Assembly (NCBI GenBank): GCA_964017195.1
Contig: OZ024895.1
Span: forward strand, 12,330,501-12,394,500
Length of the DNA: 64,000 nucleotides
Reading direction: 5' to 3'
Source of the DNA: Siderastrea radians
Lineage: Eukaryota > Cnidaria > Anthozoa > Scleractinia > Rhizangiidae
The notes beneath the pieces are model-generated. The model was not told the DNA's origin. It saw nothing but the letters and a program-made list of their open reading frames with translations, and did no database searches. Position numbers and translations under genes: made by a program. This document shows positions 36,249 through 48,849 of the stretch, one piece after another. Position 1 is the first letter of the stretch. The number at the start of each line of letters is the position of its first letter.

Positions 36249-36840
36249 CGTTCCTGTTGACTAAAACTAAATAGGAACCACCGTTCCCATTTAGTGAACC
36301 AAGTGAAAAGGGAATTCTAGTTCCTCTAACTTTAAGCGGATCTTATTAGCTCCAGTCTGAAAACGGAACAATTGTTCCCATTCAGCAGGAAAAGGAACAA
36401 CTTCCTTAGGAAAAAAAATTGCTTTGGAAAGGAACCACTTAATACATTTGGGAACGACAGGCCACGATTAGGAACAGCACGTTCCTAATTGTTCATAAGA
36501 AAATACTTAAGCGGAACAATCGTTTCTCATTATTGAACTCCGGAACTTAATGTACTGGTTAAAAGGAACGAATTGTTTGAAGGAGAACACTCGATAAAAT
36601 CGGAACCATTTAAAAAGGACCATTTGTTCCTAAAAAGATCAAGACGGAACAAAGAGTTCCCTTTATTCTAAATAAAAAAGGAACTTCGTGTTCACATTTA
36701 TGTCAAAAGGAACCCTTTGTTCCGAATTCAGACATGGTTGTTCTTATTTTTGATTTCGGCCTAAATAAAAGTTCCTTTAGATGTATTCAGAGTTTGTTCC
36801 TAAAGCGATAAGAGGAACAAAACAGTAAAGCTCGCGGAAC
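36249..36840. repeat. Field of 25 GGAAC/GTTCC sites
   Basis: By hand count 15 GGAAC and 10 GTTCC lie in about 590 bases upstream of the recombinase gene, against about one expected by chance. Many are within GGAACNA or as inverted pairs such as GGAACAATTGTTCC (36,365-36,378). Spacers are irregular and not themselves repeated. This looks like a multi-site protein-binding field, not a satellite. Confidence 0.7.
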
Positions 36841-37435
36841 AGTACCTTTTCAAGAAAGCCATTATTTTTCGAGTTGCATCAGTTAAAATCATAATTTGAA
36901 AACTTGTTTATTTAAGCAATATGCCAACAAGGCGGGCAAAAAAATATCGACGAAAAACGTTGTCTTTAGCGCCAAAATTTCTGTTGTCATCGATTTTGGG
37001 GAATGTATATGATGATGATCATGATGATGTACCTTATTTACTTGCATTAATTCCCCGGGACGTTTAACTAGTAGTAGGAAGTAGTGAACCCTAAAACATC
37101 CCAGGGCATTGCTTTCTTGACTGTCCAATAGTGGTAGTTACTCAAAAGGAGTACATGTAGCTTACTGGAGTTAATATGAAATATAATTTAAATTACTGTA
37201 AAAGCTCCCTGACTAATAAGTCCTGCTCTCTAATACGCTTTCTTACCTTCTACTTGCTAATTACAAATAAGTTATTTGCTTACAATTATGTCATGATATT
37301 GGGGCTTGAAAATTATTTTATGTTTCGACTGATGCCGGGTATTATTTTACTGCCAGAGGAAGATGCGAAGAAGTGCAGCATTATGCATGTATTTACTTAC
37401 ATGTAATTCAGGTGAATCAATTCATTCATCTATTT
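36841..37435. other. Gene-free AT-rich DNA
   Basis: Only short AT-rich frames occur. No gene or repeat pair was recognised. Confidence 0.45.
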
Positions 37436-37565
37436 TAAGTACCAATCAGTCAATCAATCAACCACTCAACCAACTGGCTGACAAATCAGCCAATCAGCCA
37501 ATTAAAAAATAAATCATTCAATCAATCAATCCATCAATCAGTCAATCAATAAATCAATCAATCTG
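37436..37565. repeat. Degenerate (AATC)n tract
   Basis: TCAATCAATC words repeat with interruptions over about 120 bases. Confidence 0.85.
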
Positions 37566-38475
37566 TGACTTCAGTGTTGCCAATGCGAATAACAAATGGT
37601 CCAGTAATGACTAGTGACTTTATTTGATGCACAGATTATGACTCACTCTCTTACCACCCCAGACCGTGATGGCAGTAGATCTCGAGACTTTAGTTCTTTT
37701 TGGTTTGATAATTTGTCACCAATAAGCGTTGTTACTGATTGCCATAATCTGGTACCAAAGAAAAACAAAAGGAATAGCCTCTTCCTAAATCATTTCAGAA
37801 TAGTCTGAAACCTAACAGGCAATGAACTGACAAAAAGGGATCAGACTGTGGGGAATCAGTCAATCGATATAGTTTTCCCCATAAAGAGAATTCAATCAAA
37901 TAGGTCTGACTCTTCATTCCTGGGATAGTAGTGGGGGGGGATACTCCCCCAAAAAAAGATATGGGGCAGGGTGTGCTCATCAGATATTTTGAAGTAGAGC
38001 CCTAAAAGGTGTACTCCAGGATTCATGCCATTTCCATACATTATTCACTTAGTAGTACTGAGGGGTCAGCCAAACTAATCAATGACATCAAAATATTAAG
38101 CAGAAAAAGACAAAAATATATATATAACCTTATTTCAAAACTGCTCTTCAAATTTTTTTATTTGAATTGATAAAGTGTGTCTGGGAATATAGCTAAAAGT
38201 ACAAATTTCTTAACCAAACCCTTAAAATAAACTGCCATATTTTCCTGACATCAGGTTGCTGGAATAAAAACCTGTAAGAAAAACAAAGCAGATTTTAATT
38301 ATCGCAATTACCAATAGTAGGACAGTTGGTGTGCACGCACCAGAGAAAAATGAGAGACTGCTCGTAGTCTATGAGAATGGTACCAACTTGGGCCAGTACG
38401 ACTTCAGATCGACTCCAAATGCTTACCTCTGTTTACATGAAACGTACGAAACATGAAGCTAGTATAAAATAATAG

Positions 38476-38765
38476 GCCGTGTTTACACCACTGATTTCAT
38501 CCCGAGATGACTTTCATATCGGTGTCTGGTCATTTACCTGTAAGTTATTACATGATTTGGAGCTGAAATAGTCTTTTCCCCGGGACAATCTCATCCCGGT
38601 GCTGAAGACCGGGATGAAATCGTCCCAGGGTGAACACATTTCAGCTCCAAAACATGTAAACATTTACAGGTAAATGACCAGACGCCAAGATGAAAGTCAC
38701 CCCGGGATGAGACAAAAGTCATCCCGGGATGAAGTCACTCAAAGACATGTAAACAGCGCCTTAGG
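38476..38765. mobile_element. Foldback MITE
   Basis: GTGTCTGGTCATTTACCTGTAA on the left pairs with TTACAGGTAAATGACCAGACGC on the right. GGCCGTGTTTAC at the left edge pairs loosely with GTAAACAGCGCC at the right edge. CATCCCGGGATGA words are repeated. No coding capacity. Confidence 0.65.
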
Positions 38766-39275
38766 CTGGTTTAACTCATCACTGCTGGTGAACCAATATG
38801 AATGACTCAGAACGGTTTGTAATCAGACTGGGGAGCCACTTAAACATGAACAGGGTTCCAATTGGTCTGAGATATTTGTTTTGGGTATGCACATTTAATA
38901 AGTGGCGTTGGAGCATTGCAAGCTGTTGGATAATAGATAAACTGGATTTTTAAGGATGGGATGGTTTCGAAACATATTAACACAAACAGAGTTTAGATTG
39001 GTCTCATGTTAACACTTCATGCCAGTCTGACTTTCAGACCGGTCTCACGTAAACAAAATCGTACCAGTCTGAGTTTGCACCGGTCTCACGAAATCAGGGC
39101 GTTACTGTCCCTGTGTCTCTGAGGATGTTGTTAAACATTCTTGAGAGCTGCTCAACTTTAGGCTAAGGGGGTGTTTACATAACACCAGCATGATTTTCAT
39201 TCTGGTACAAGTTCCTCCCGATTTCCTCTTGTTTCTCTGTATTTGTTTAATGATTACAGCACAAAATCTCATAAC

Positions 39276-39716
39276 TAGGGTTGTCCACATTATGCCGGCA
39301 CAATTTTGAGCATAATAGTGAGGCAAAAGAATCGAGCATTATGCTGGAATAGTAGTGCAAAGTTTCTTTCTCTTTGTGCTTTCTCTTTGTGCTTTATAAA
39401 AACCTAGCCATAACCATGGGATTCCCATACAAGACAGCGGCCCCGGTTAGACTAGGTAAGACCAGGCCTGGTTACAAATTAGCAAAAACATGCTTCCAGC
39501 AGTTCCAGTTCTACAACATTGTCAGCTGCCTCCTCGGATTGTTTCCATTTACACTTCTAACCAACATAAACCTGCCTTCTGTGGTCTCTTATCTATTTTT
39601 ATGTTTATTATAATGGAGCATAATAGTGATGCTATTTGAGCACAATAGTGACATTTGCTGAGCATAAAGAATTAGCATAATAGTGCAAAACATTGAGCAT
39701 AATGTGGACAACCCTA
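39276..39716. mobile_element. hAT-type MITE with 8-bp target duplication
   Basis: A perfect 20-base inverted end (TAGGGTTGTCCACATTATGC at 39,276-39,295, complement at 39,697-39,716) is flanked on both sides by CTCATAAC (39,268-39,275 and 39,717-39,724). Eight-base duplications and TA-start ends are typical of hAT transposons. Inside both ends GAGCATAATAGTG repeats. There is no transposase, so it is non-autonomous. Confidence 0.85.
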
Positions 39717-39724
39717 CTCATAAC

Positions 39725-41081
39725 GTACAAGTCATACCTGTGTGAGCTTGCTCCAGTAGTGGTACTGGGTCCCAATTATCACTGTGGTACGGAAACCCAT
39801 ACATGGTATAACTGTTTGATTCATTCTGCATTAAGTTTTAACCCCTTAACCATCAAGAATAAATCTTACATCACCGTGAAAAATGGATTTTGTAACTTAA
39901 GTGGGTATAAGGTTTTCATCACCTACCCCAATGGAAGTCTTGATGGAACACTCATGTAAATGTTGTGATTTAATTTTATCCTTGGTTCAATTTTTATTTT
40001 CCTTTGTGAGTATTAGGATTGCCAAATTTTCTTTTTCCGAAAAGGCTGTTTTAGCCACCCAGTCTTCTATGTGTTTACATGACAATATAAAACAGATCAG
40101 CTCAAATTCCACACTACAGAAATTTGTGCTTGTTCTCACACTCTTAAAGGCAGATGGTTTAAATATCTGGTATATTTGAATGATTTTAAAACTGTTTAAC
40201 TGTACTTAATTATGTTTGACTGGGCTCAGAAATTGGAATCAAACACTGCTGTATGCATATTATTGGTTTAATTGTGTTCAACTACTGAACCCAAATTAGA
40301 CCGATCATTGCATTTGATCATTGCATCTTAAGCATATTTTCGCAAAAGTGATCAACACATAACTTTTAATAAAAGTTTTACAGGTACCTAATTCGAAATT
40401 TAAATTTGTTGTTTGTCATCAAATCATGCCAACTATAGCTTTGAACTTTACTTGATCTAAGAAACATTCGTGAGTCATTAGATGTATATAAATAATTTGC
40501 AAGCAGTGAAGAAAAGCCCAGCTAATAAACAAATGGAGTTGGAGATAAAATAAATTATTTTTTTCTCAGCGCGTGAGCGGGCAAGATGAACCAAATCCTG
40601 CAATCTGATTGGTTCCGGGAGCGGGCGGAATTTTCCGATCTTGACCGCGGTCAACGGAACGGCAATAACAAAAAATTTGTAATGGGTTTTTAAAACCTTT
40701 AAAATCTTTAAAACGTTCTCCGAAACTTAGAATTCTGAAATTTTTTGTACATTGTCGTTAAAAACTTTCTTTCCAAAATTTCTTGTTAAAATACCGAAGG
40801 TTGTACAATGTAAATCGCCTCTTCCCTTTCGACATACATTTGAGTAAATCGAGCAGGAGTTAGCTACATGTATCGAAATTTGGGAAAATAAAGGGGTCTC
40901 TTTTAGTTATATTGCTTCCTGTGATTTCTGAGTTTTAACAGAGTAAAAAAGCGTATTTTGCTGCTCTGGTGTCACAAACGGCTTCGTTTCATAGTTCATT
41001 TTACGCGCGCTTGCAAAACGTTCCTTTCCGAAAACAACAAGACACGTTTAACTTTTGAAAAACAACAAGAAAAAAATAAAA
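39725..41081. other. Gene-free host DNA
   Basis: No convincing coding frame. A short GC-richer patch at 40,590-40,665 (GAGCGGGCGGAA, TTGACCGCGGTCAA) resembles a piece of an older repeat. Confidence 0.4.
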
Positions 41082-41228
41082 ATATTATTTGCCGGCCTTG
41101 GTCGGTCCGTATTAAGAAAAACTGTGCCCTCGGTCTTGAGCACGGCCCTCGGCCTGCGGCCTCGGGCCGTACTCAAGACCTCTGGCACAGTTTTCCTCAA
41201 TACGGACCTCCCGGCCGGCAAATAATAT
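41082..41228. repeat. 147-bp GC-rich hairpin
   Basis: ATATTATTTGCCGGCC on the left and its complement on the right bound an almost perfect inverted repeat. Both arms carry GGTCCGTATT-type and AACTGTGCC strings that pair. The centre is GGCCTGCGGCC. The AT-rich neighbourhood makes it stand out. It is probably a foldback element. Confidence 0.8.
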
Positions 41229-43920
41229 ATATGTATGTTATGTGTTATGTTATGTTGTTATGAGATGTTTACAACACGTAAGCTTAAATGATGCTTAACA
41301 CAAAAGAATTTAAGCTTATCTACCAATATCAACATTAGGAGAATACGGCTGAGTTTCTTGCTTTAAGCAATAGCTGTTTGAAACATTAATTTTAACAGCA
41401 ACGCTGTAATTAAAGTTACTGAAAACATGAAGGATGCGATGCTACCCTTTCACTTGGCCAACAAATAACATACGATTCCCAGACGAGTGTACAAAAACCA
41501 CATCACTTCATATAACGTTTATTTAAAGACTTACGAAACTTAATAAACTTTAGTTACCAACCTACATAGTGTCTATCTTTCGGCTTTTTGCTACCGGAAC
41601 GAAAATGACAAATTATTTAAGCACTTTACTAACGATAAATATGAAACATCAAACTATAAAGATCGATCGGTAAAGCCCTGCTAATATATTAAGCTGTTTA
41701 CCGAACACAATAAAAAGCTATAATTACACGTCCCTGACATGAGCAATGTAGCGAAAAATGAAGTGCTGTCCTCTTTCCGAAAAACCATTAACAATTCTTA
41801 AGCAAATTTCTAGCAAAACACCTTTTCACCCATTTTTCAGCTTTTGTCGCTAGCTATGCCGCTGCGCCTAAAAAGTGCACCAGTCTTCCTGGGCAATCCG
41901 TGACATTGGTGCCCAGTACCCCGCGTGCCTGCAAATTTACATCCCTAAGCTATATGAAAACGATTTTTTTTAAAAACTGTTAAAGTAGTTAGAAAGAGCA
42001 TAGTTTGAAACCAAATATGCTGATTCGTTTTTACATTTATGTTAAAACCTCACAAAACAGGGGATTATCAAAAGTTTAAGGTTCATTTTTCATCGTGCAT
42101 TTTTCAAAAGGAAAAGTAATAGTGGACGTTTTTGAATAACTTGCAATTTTTCTGTAATATTACTGTGAGAAATTACGAATGTATTGAGCTTAAAGCAGTT
42201 TTAAAGTGATTTGAATTTTCTGTGCGTTCTGGTCACATGACCAATGACGTCACAACAGTGAGCATATCATGGTCGTTACTTTCATGCGAAGTTCTATTAA
42301 CCAGCCAAGCTTTGTTTCTCTCCGCCTTAAACTACCATAGCTACTGACTCCTTACCAGTCCCCTGGGAAATGCTCCTGTACAGAGCCACCTTAACTTTCA
42401 AATGCCAGATGTAAGCTGGCACTTTCCATATTGCCCAAACGAAAACTTTTAAGGATGAACGGACACTCGTAAAGAGTATGCCGAAATTACTAAACGGGAT
42501 TTCCAAACAGAAAGTGATCGAACCATTTACTTCTTTCTGCCAGTCCCAATGAATTCGTCAACTTTGACCGTATGTGTGGCCACTCATCTCGGTTTTAGGC
42601 TCACCGAGTAAATTCTGGTGAAATGGAACATGGTTAATCTCAACGGAATTTCCAGTTACAAACTGTGGACCGATTTTTGCATGTAAACAGTAAACAACAA
42701 CTGTTCCACATGTGTATTTGTTGTTTGTAAATTAAAACAAAGATTTGTTTTCTGATAATGAAGGGCAAGAAGTGTACCAACAGTATCACAGGCTGTATTC
42801 CTTTGAACACAACAGTTTGTTAGTCATCGGCTTTACACTGCTCGTTACTTTGAATTTTTTTCTACATTCAAATGTTAGAACCACCTTGGGTAGCTTAATG
42901 ATCAGCTCCACAGAAAACGTTATATTACAAAGGGAATTGCTAAACAAAATTTTATAAACTCTGAACACCCTGTGTTTAATATGCAATAATATGCAATACC
43001 TCAGCAAAGTGCTGCTCATTATTTTCCATGTGAGGGGCTCATCCACATGGTCAAAATCTTAATTATCTTTGTACATCATAGACCTGCACTAAAGGAAAGT
43101 ACTGCTAGACAACTCTCTTTTGAAAGGTCACACGTTAGAAGTCTATGAACTAAAAGGTAAAAGTCTTCTTACACAACATAAGTAAATTACAGGAAAATTA
43201 CTGGTCATCGGCTTTAATTTGAATAATCACGTTAAAAACAATTACACTCTGATTTTTTCCACCTCATGTACGTTGACGATTCAAAGTGTTTTGATTCATA
43301 TAGAAATCCAAGCCTGCGGAAATGATTTATACCGACCTGGAAGATCAGTGAGTGTGCCACGGACGCCAACATTTTCCACTTTTCCCTTATGAAAACACAC
43401 CATATGCAGAAATCGCACTGTTGCTTAAGAGTGATGCTTCCTTACCTGAAAGTGACAGCCTTCAAGGTACCGAGTTGCAGCCGCAAGGTGCAAACAAAGA
43501 CGAGGGTGGAGCTGGAGGAGAAGACATGAAACACCGATATAGGTTGAGGTCCAGTGTTTGCTCTTAGCTCTTCCTTTAAATAAAAGTTGCACAGCTATTT
43601 CAGTTAATGTTGTCGGATGAAAATCTCAACCTTACACGACAAAAAAGATGGTATAGCTAGCTGTAAGCAGTATACTTTTCGCGGTGTTCAGTGCGGTAGG
43701 AGACATTAAGAAAATACCGTCAACTCTTTATTCTGTTCTTTTTTTTCTATTCGAGCGAGGCATTGCTGACTTCATCAAAAACTCATATCACCTCACTGAG
43801 GGTGTTGTCGCATATGCTTGTAACCTTGATTCGGCATCCCTGATTGAAATACGAGTGCGCTAGGAGTGTTTCTTTAAGTAGTAACAGTCTAATGGCTTGC
43901 TTATATTTTTAGCTGTACTA
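41229..43920. other. Gene-free host DNA
   Basis: No coding frame, RNA gene or repeat pair that I can support was found over this stretch. Confidence 0.4.
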
Positions 43921-44235
43921 AATAGTAATTAGAATCAGATTATGCGTGAAATAATTTTATAAGTGCTTTACCGGTATTGCTTTTTCTAATTAATTTTTTA
44001 ACCCTGCGCATTCTTATAGATATAGCGAATAGTAATTACAATCATAGATTATGCGTGAAATATTTTTATAAGCGCTGTTAGCAGTTTTTCTTTTTCTGTT
44101 TAATTTTTTTCAACCAAGCATTTTTATAGAAGAATTAAGTAGTAATTAGAGTCACAGGTTATGCGTGAAATATTGTTATAAGGGCTCTTACCGGTATCGT
44201 TTTTTCTAATTGATTTTTCTAAGCTTCGGTGTATC
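43921..44235 (+). repeat. ~108-bp tandem repeat, three copies
   Basis: AATAGTAATT... followed by TTATGCGTGAAAT and TTTTTCTAATT repeats at 43,921, 44,028 and about 44,137. Copies are diverged. Confidence 0.8.
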
Positions 44236-45877
44236 TAGTTGACTTGTCGTTCTTGCATAAAACTGTACATTATTCTTTCTATATACATATTTTCTAAGAA
44301 CATCATACAAATTTGATGTTTCAGATTGTTTTGTTTCCCGCACCTGCTTCATGAAGGACTGAGGTCTAAATTGTTAACGAATGGTTTCTTTATTTCAGGA
44401 ATTAGATCATTAGTTTTAAATGGTTAAACAAATTTTAAAGCAGCCTGAGATGAAAGTTAGCATATTTGGCGAAAATGTCAAAGTAGGAGGGATTTGTTGC
44501 TGCTTTATTTCCAAAAGTAGCGTCCTTTAAGCAATGTTGGAGACTTTTTTCCTACTTTCACCTATAAACGCATTCCTTGTTGGTCAGGAGTAAATCCCTT
44601 CTTGCAAGTGTGAAAAGGACTAGTCCGAATTGAATAGAATAAGTTTTAGCAGAAAGTGGTTTTCTATTGTAACCAGTTAAAGAGGTGCGAAGGTGGGTCG
44701 TGGACAATGTAACAAACCAATGTAACAAACCATTATCGAAATCAGCTCTAACAAAGATCTCGGCGGAAAGTACATCACAAGTTGCTGGCGACATTTTCCA
44801 GTTTCGAGATTTCGTTGTTTTTACGTTTTCCTGTCTTGTTCATTAAGACAGTGCAGGGATAAGAGTGCACTTCTAAATTGTCTTATATAACCCTCATGTA
44901 ATCGTACATCAAGAAAAAATCCAAGTAGCTACGTACGTAAGGGTCACGTTTAGGGAGAAGTTGATGTTATTGGAATCTAGGAGAAAGACGTAACCCATTT
45001 GCCGCAGGAACGTGCCTCGCGCATACGACTAATGAGTAGAAATGACCGCTAGGAGCCATTGTAATCACCATATGGTTGTGAAGAAGACAGTAGCCATTGT
45101 TTCATTTCCGGCTTTGTGGAACTAACTTAAGTCGTTACTGATATAAACGTAACATCATCGTCTAATCTTTGATTTTAATATTATGACCCATCCTACTTTA
45201 TTAATCAGTTAACCATGTAACCCTGCTTAACACTTGAGTTTGAATGTGTGGCAGTCGCCTTTGGAAGCCAAGATGTGTCTAACCAGGCTAGTTGCTGAAT
45301 TGAAACCACAGGTTCACCATCTTGGTTCCTCGGTTTCCTGTGCTTTTCAGAAGGCTCTATTGGTTATGAAGTTAACCTTTTTACACGCAAAGTCAGAGGG
45401 AATCATAAGAGTCTTCTGCCACACGTTCTTATTGTTTAATGCTTTTTGATAATGCTTTTTCGTAGTGTAATCATGTAACCAACATTAATTAGTGCCTAAT
45501 AAATGCTGATTAACTCCACGTCTTTGTGTCCCGTTCAATGCCTGCGTGTTTCGTTATTTATAGTGATACCGTGCACACTTAATAACACAGAGTGCTTACA
45601 ATAAAAAAAAATATTATAACTTAGCTAGCAAATCCGCGAATTTTTTTTTCTGTCTGTAGTGGTGAAAAGTGTCTTCTTTGCGAGCAACTCGGCGAGTAAG
45701 GGACCAAGAGTTTAACTAGGGAGTTTAGGGACAACTATTCTAATAAGCTTACAATCGTTCAGTTCTTCGCCGTGAATTTTCACTGGGTATGTTAGAAAAC
45801 ACCTGCCTAATACTTTTAGTTGTACCAGTGCGCATATCGCTTTATGATGCACTTGGGAAGTTTGGAGAGGACTCAAG
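44236..45877. other. Gene-free host DNA
   Basis: Nothing convincing was seen beyond a short direct duplication (AATGTAACAAACC, 44,707 and 44,720). Confidence 0.4.
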
Positions 45878-46323
45878 TCCGGGGGGTGGGGGGGTACTCA
45901 ATAAATTTTTATACGGGGAGGCTCCGCCACGAGGTCCAAACTCTTGTCTTTAATATACTATTTTTTTTACCAAAAAGATACCCCTTCTAGAGCAAATTTG
46001 CACCGCTTTCTTATACCTCAAGGATAGGCCAAAACAATATTCGCAACGTTTTTCCCCGGCTTTCAGTCGTTCTGGTTCAGTTGCTCAAAGGGTGGAAGGT
46101 TTTATGTGCTTCCCATTAACATTGCTGCTAAAAGTTGGCACCCTTTGATATTCGTCGCTGTGCCCTACCCACCATTTCTTCCTTTTCGCAGCTAATTTTG
46201 TGACCCTCTCATATAACAAGATGGCAATTTTTCCTATTCTTTAGTATGCTGCGAGCTTAAAAAAGGCACCCCTTTCGGGTGGTGCCTCCGTGTATAGGAT
46301 GTACCCCCTCCTCCCTCCGGACA
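45878..46323. mobile_element. MITE copy 2 of the GC-ended family
   Basis: The left end GTCCGGGGGGTGGGGGGGTAC pairs loosely with the right end GTACCCCCTCCTCCCTCCGGAC. Inner ACGGGGAGGCTCCGCC and GGGTGGTGCCTCCGTGTAT form a second pair. The order of internal words matches the copy at 22.04-22.51 kb. Confidence 0.7.
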
Positions 46324-47202
46324 TTCAAGTGGCTAGAGGTGCTTAAAGAATTTCAAAAATCAATAATTTTAAGATTTAGCCTCAACAACTTGGTCACAAT
46401 GAATCATTGTGTGCGAGAAGGGAGGGAGTAAGCAGTGGGGTCGAAATCATTAATCCCACACAAATCTCTCACATTTTTTGCGATCCACAACTTTTCTGCT
46501 ATGAAAACTAAAACACCCAAACCTTTCCAGGGTACTACAATTTGTAATGGGTTTTTTATGTATTGTGACTGAGTTCTTGTAAAATGTCTCATTTTCGCCA
46601 GAAAGGGGTTTTTGGTGACAGAGTCACTTTTTCTATACATTCAAGTCTCTTTAATTTGTAGTGGCCATAACTTTAAGGATGGTGCCTCCTTATAGAGAGG
46701 TATTTTTGCCCAGTTTATGACTATGGGGAAAAAACAGATCTCTGCTAGTTATTGGAATCCAGAAGGAAACATGTGGGTAACCGCGTATTTTTTCAGAGAA
46801 AATTAAGCAAGCATCATTTTAAAAAAACTTTAACATGTAGAACTTTGTATGGCATTTTCTTTCCAAATTTAAGCTCAGTTATCTCTGAAAAATGCGTGGT
46901 TAGCCCAAACTTTATTCTGATAGCCATTGCTAAGACCTGCCTTTCCTAATTGGCTATAAAACGCGAAAAATACCTTTGTATTAGTAGGCACCGTCTTTAA
47001 GAAACTCAAGTATCTCAGGTCAGACCAGAGATGCGCAGTAACAAAGGGAGGCACCGTCCTTAAGGCGCTGGCTTTCCCAACCAGGCCCTGAATGTATTGA
47101 ATGATTGACAACCTAGCGCTAACTTCGTTCACTTTCGAAAAACACCTTACAGTGAACTACGTCGTAAGTTACCCAATGTGCGGTAGTTAAAAACTCTTGA
47201 AA

Positions 47203-47569
47203 TGTGAGGCTTGTGGGAAGTGGCTAAAAGTGACAAAGTCAGACTACCGCACAAATGTGCTCAGGTAAACTATATATAGCCACTAAATAGGGCACTATGG
47301 CCACGTTGGTAGCGGGCATTACCCCTAAATCTACAAGAAAATATGTGACTTTGTCACTTTTAGCCACATCCCACAAGCTTCACACTTCATTCGCTTGTTA
47401 TCTATTCAACTCTTTCTCTTACCTTTTATATGTAGTTTTCCATTTATTTAACCTTTTCTTTCATTTTTTTTAAATATGTTAGGTAACTTTTTTATAGAGG
47501 ACCGCAGGTTCGTCAGTTGTTAACTGTAACGTGTTTTACCCTCGTGAAATAAAGTTATTATTATTATTA

Positions 47570-47615
<46 letters not shown>

Positions 47616-47845
47616 CTTTATCTTTATGTGGGATCCCTGAGCCCAAGTATTAGCTATGTCATGCTGATGAGGCCTAACAAGGCCGAAACAGCTGTCCATG
47701 GCAGCAAATACTTGGGCTCACTATTTTTCTGGTAGATTTAGGGGTAATGCCCGCTACCAACGTGGCCATAGTGTCCTATTTAGTGGCTCTAATTTGCGCT
47801 GAGCACATTTGCGCGGTATTCTGACTTTAAAAACTCTTCGCCTCC
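47203..47845. mobile_element. Nested inverted repeats around a microsatellite and ribozyme
   Basis: The 47,225-47,345 segment (GGCACTATGGCCACGTTGG, GGGCATTACCCCTAAATC) recurs inverted at about 47,735-47,840. A smaller pair (GTGGCTAAAAGTGACAAAG / CTTTGTCACTTTTAGCCAC) sits within the left arm. Between them lie a retroelement-like 3' end, an (ATT)n run (47,555-47,617) and the hammerhead motif. I read this as remnants of a Penelope-like or related retroelement LTR. Confidence 0.6.
47639..47719 (+). ncRNA. Type I hammerhead ribozyme, Penelope-like
   Basis: The conserved core is complete: CTGATGA (47,664-47,670), stem II GGCCT-AACA-AGGCC (within 47,671-47,684), and GAAA (47,685-47,688). Stem III is a minimal self-complementary ACAGCTGT (47,688-47,695) ending in the cleavage triplet GTC (47,694-47,696). 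Stem I is closed by CATG on both sides (47,660-47,663 with 47,697-47,700). It continues, after an internal loop, with GAGCCCAAGTATT (47,639-47,651) paired to AATACTTGGGCTC (47,707-47,719). Palindromic stem III fits Penelope-type ribozymes, which act as dimers in tandem copies. Confidence 0.85.
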
Positions 47846-48013
47846 TAAAGTTTACCGTATAACCTCGAGCGTGTTTCCTGTTGCATAAAGTATAAATCCC
47901 TATTCTGCCTGGGCTTTCTTTGAGTTTCCGAGCCTATAGATCTCGAAAAGTATTAAAGCTCTTGCGATGAAACTTGGTACGTTTTTAGCACGTCATTAGC
48001 TTAACAGATTGAA

Positions 48014-48849
48014 ACCTCGTTCCCAGGGTCCTCTCTCTTCATCTCTTCATCCCTTGGCAGCTCCAAGGAGTAGCAGAATTTTCGGCAACCGTACACAAGA
48101 CAGACAAACGGCGCGATGGTAAAATCAGGTTAAATACCCCTCGCCAACCGACTGAAACCACCGTTCTTGTAAGAATTTGAAGGTAATTTGTTTTTTTCCT
48201 GTCGAGTAGGCGAAATTGCTCTCACGCCGCCGATTGACCGTAAAAAACCTAACTTTTTTCACCACAAAACAGTGACATGACAAAATGAAAAATGTGCTAA
48301 ACTAAATAACATTTATAATTAAGAGCTTTGTTGACAAGAAGGTTGTACTCTGGTCTGCAGGATTATACCATTTCATTGAAGTTTGCAGATAAAAATACAC
48401 AAGTGCAGCGTGGGCTTTTATTATCAGAATTTTAATTGCATTATTAGGCCAATAAATAAAATATATAGCAGACAAATGAGTGTGTGACATTTTGTTCGGG
48501 CAAAACGAGCAGCTTCTTATCAAACGCCTTCGGCAAATTCAAAACAGATCGAGCCTACCGTAAAATATTTTGTTGATGGGAAATCTGCATTATTTGTGCT
48601 TCTGAAACGCCGCAGATAGTAGACCGTAGATTTTTTCAGCGTCCCTGTCTTTCAAAAAAAGTGAGCTAATGACTTCCATTCCTCTGTCTTCGTGCCAGTT
48701 TGAAAGATTTGCATTCGCTTATCCCTTCGCTTCTTGAAGAAAAGCGAGTCCACCCTGGTGGGGAGCTGTTTGCTTAAGGGAGACACGTGACCAGCCGAAA
48801 CCAGGGTACTTTCTCGAGGGAGGAAGAGAGAGGACCCTGGGAACGAGGT
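48014..48849. mobile_element. TIR element with ACCTCGTTCCCAGGG ends
   Basis: ACCTCGTTCCCAGGGTCCTC at 48,014 returns as complement ending at 48,849, with a common TGAA on both sides (possible short target duplication). The minus-strand reading near the right end gives the SSLFLPREST-type translation that I associate with repeats of coral genomes. No transposase seen. Confidence 0.65.
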
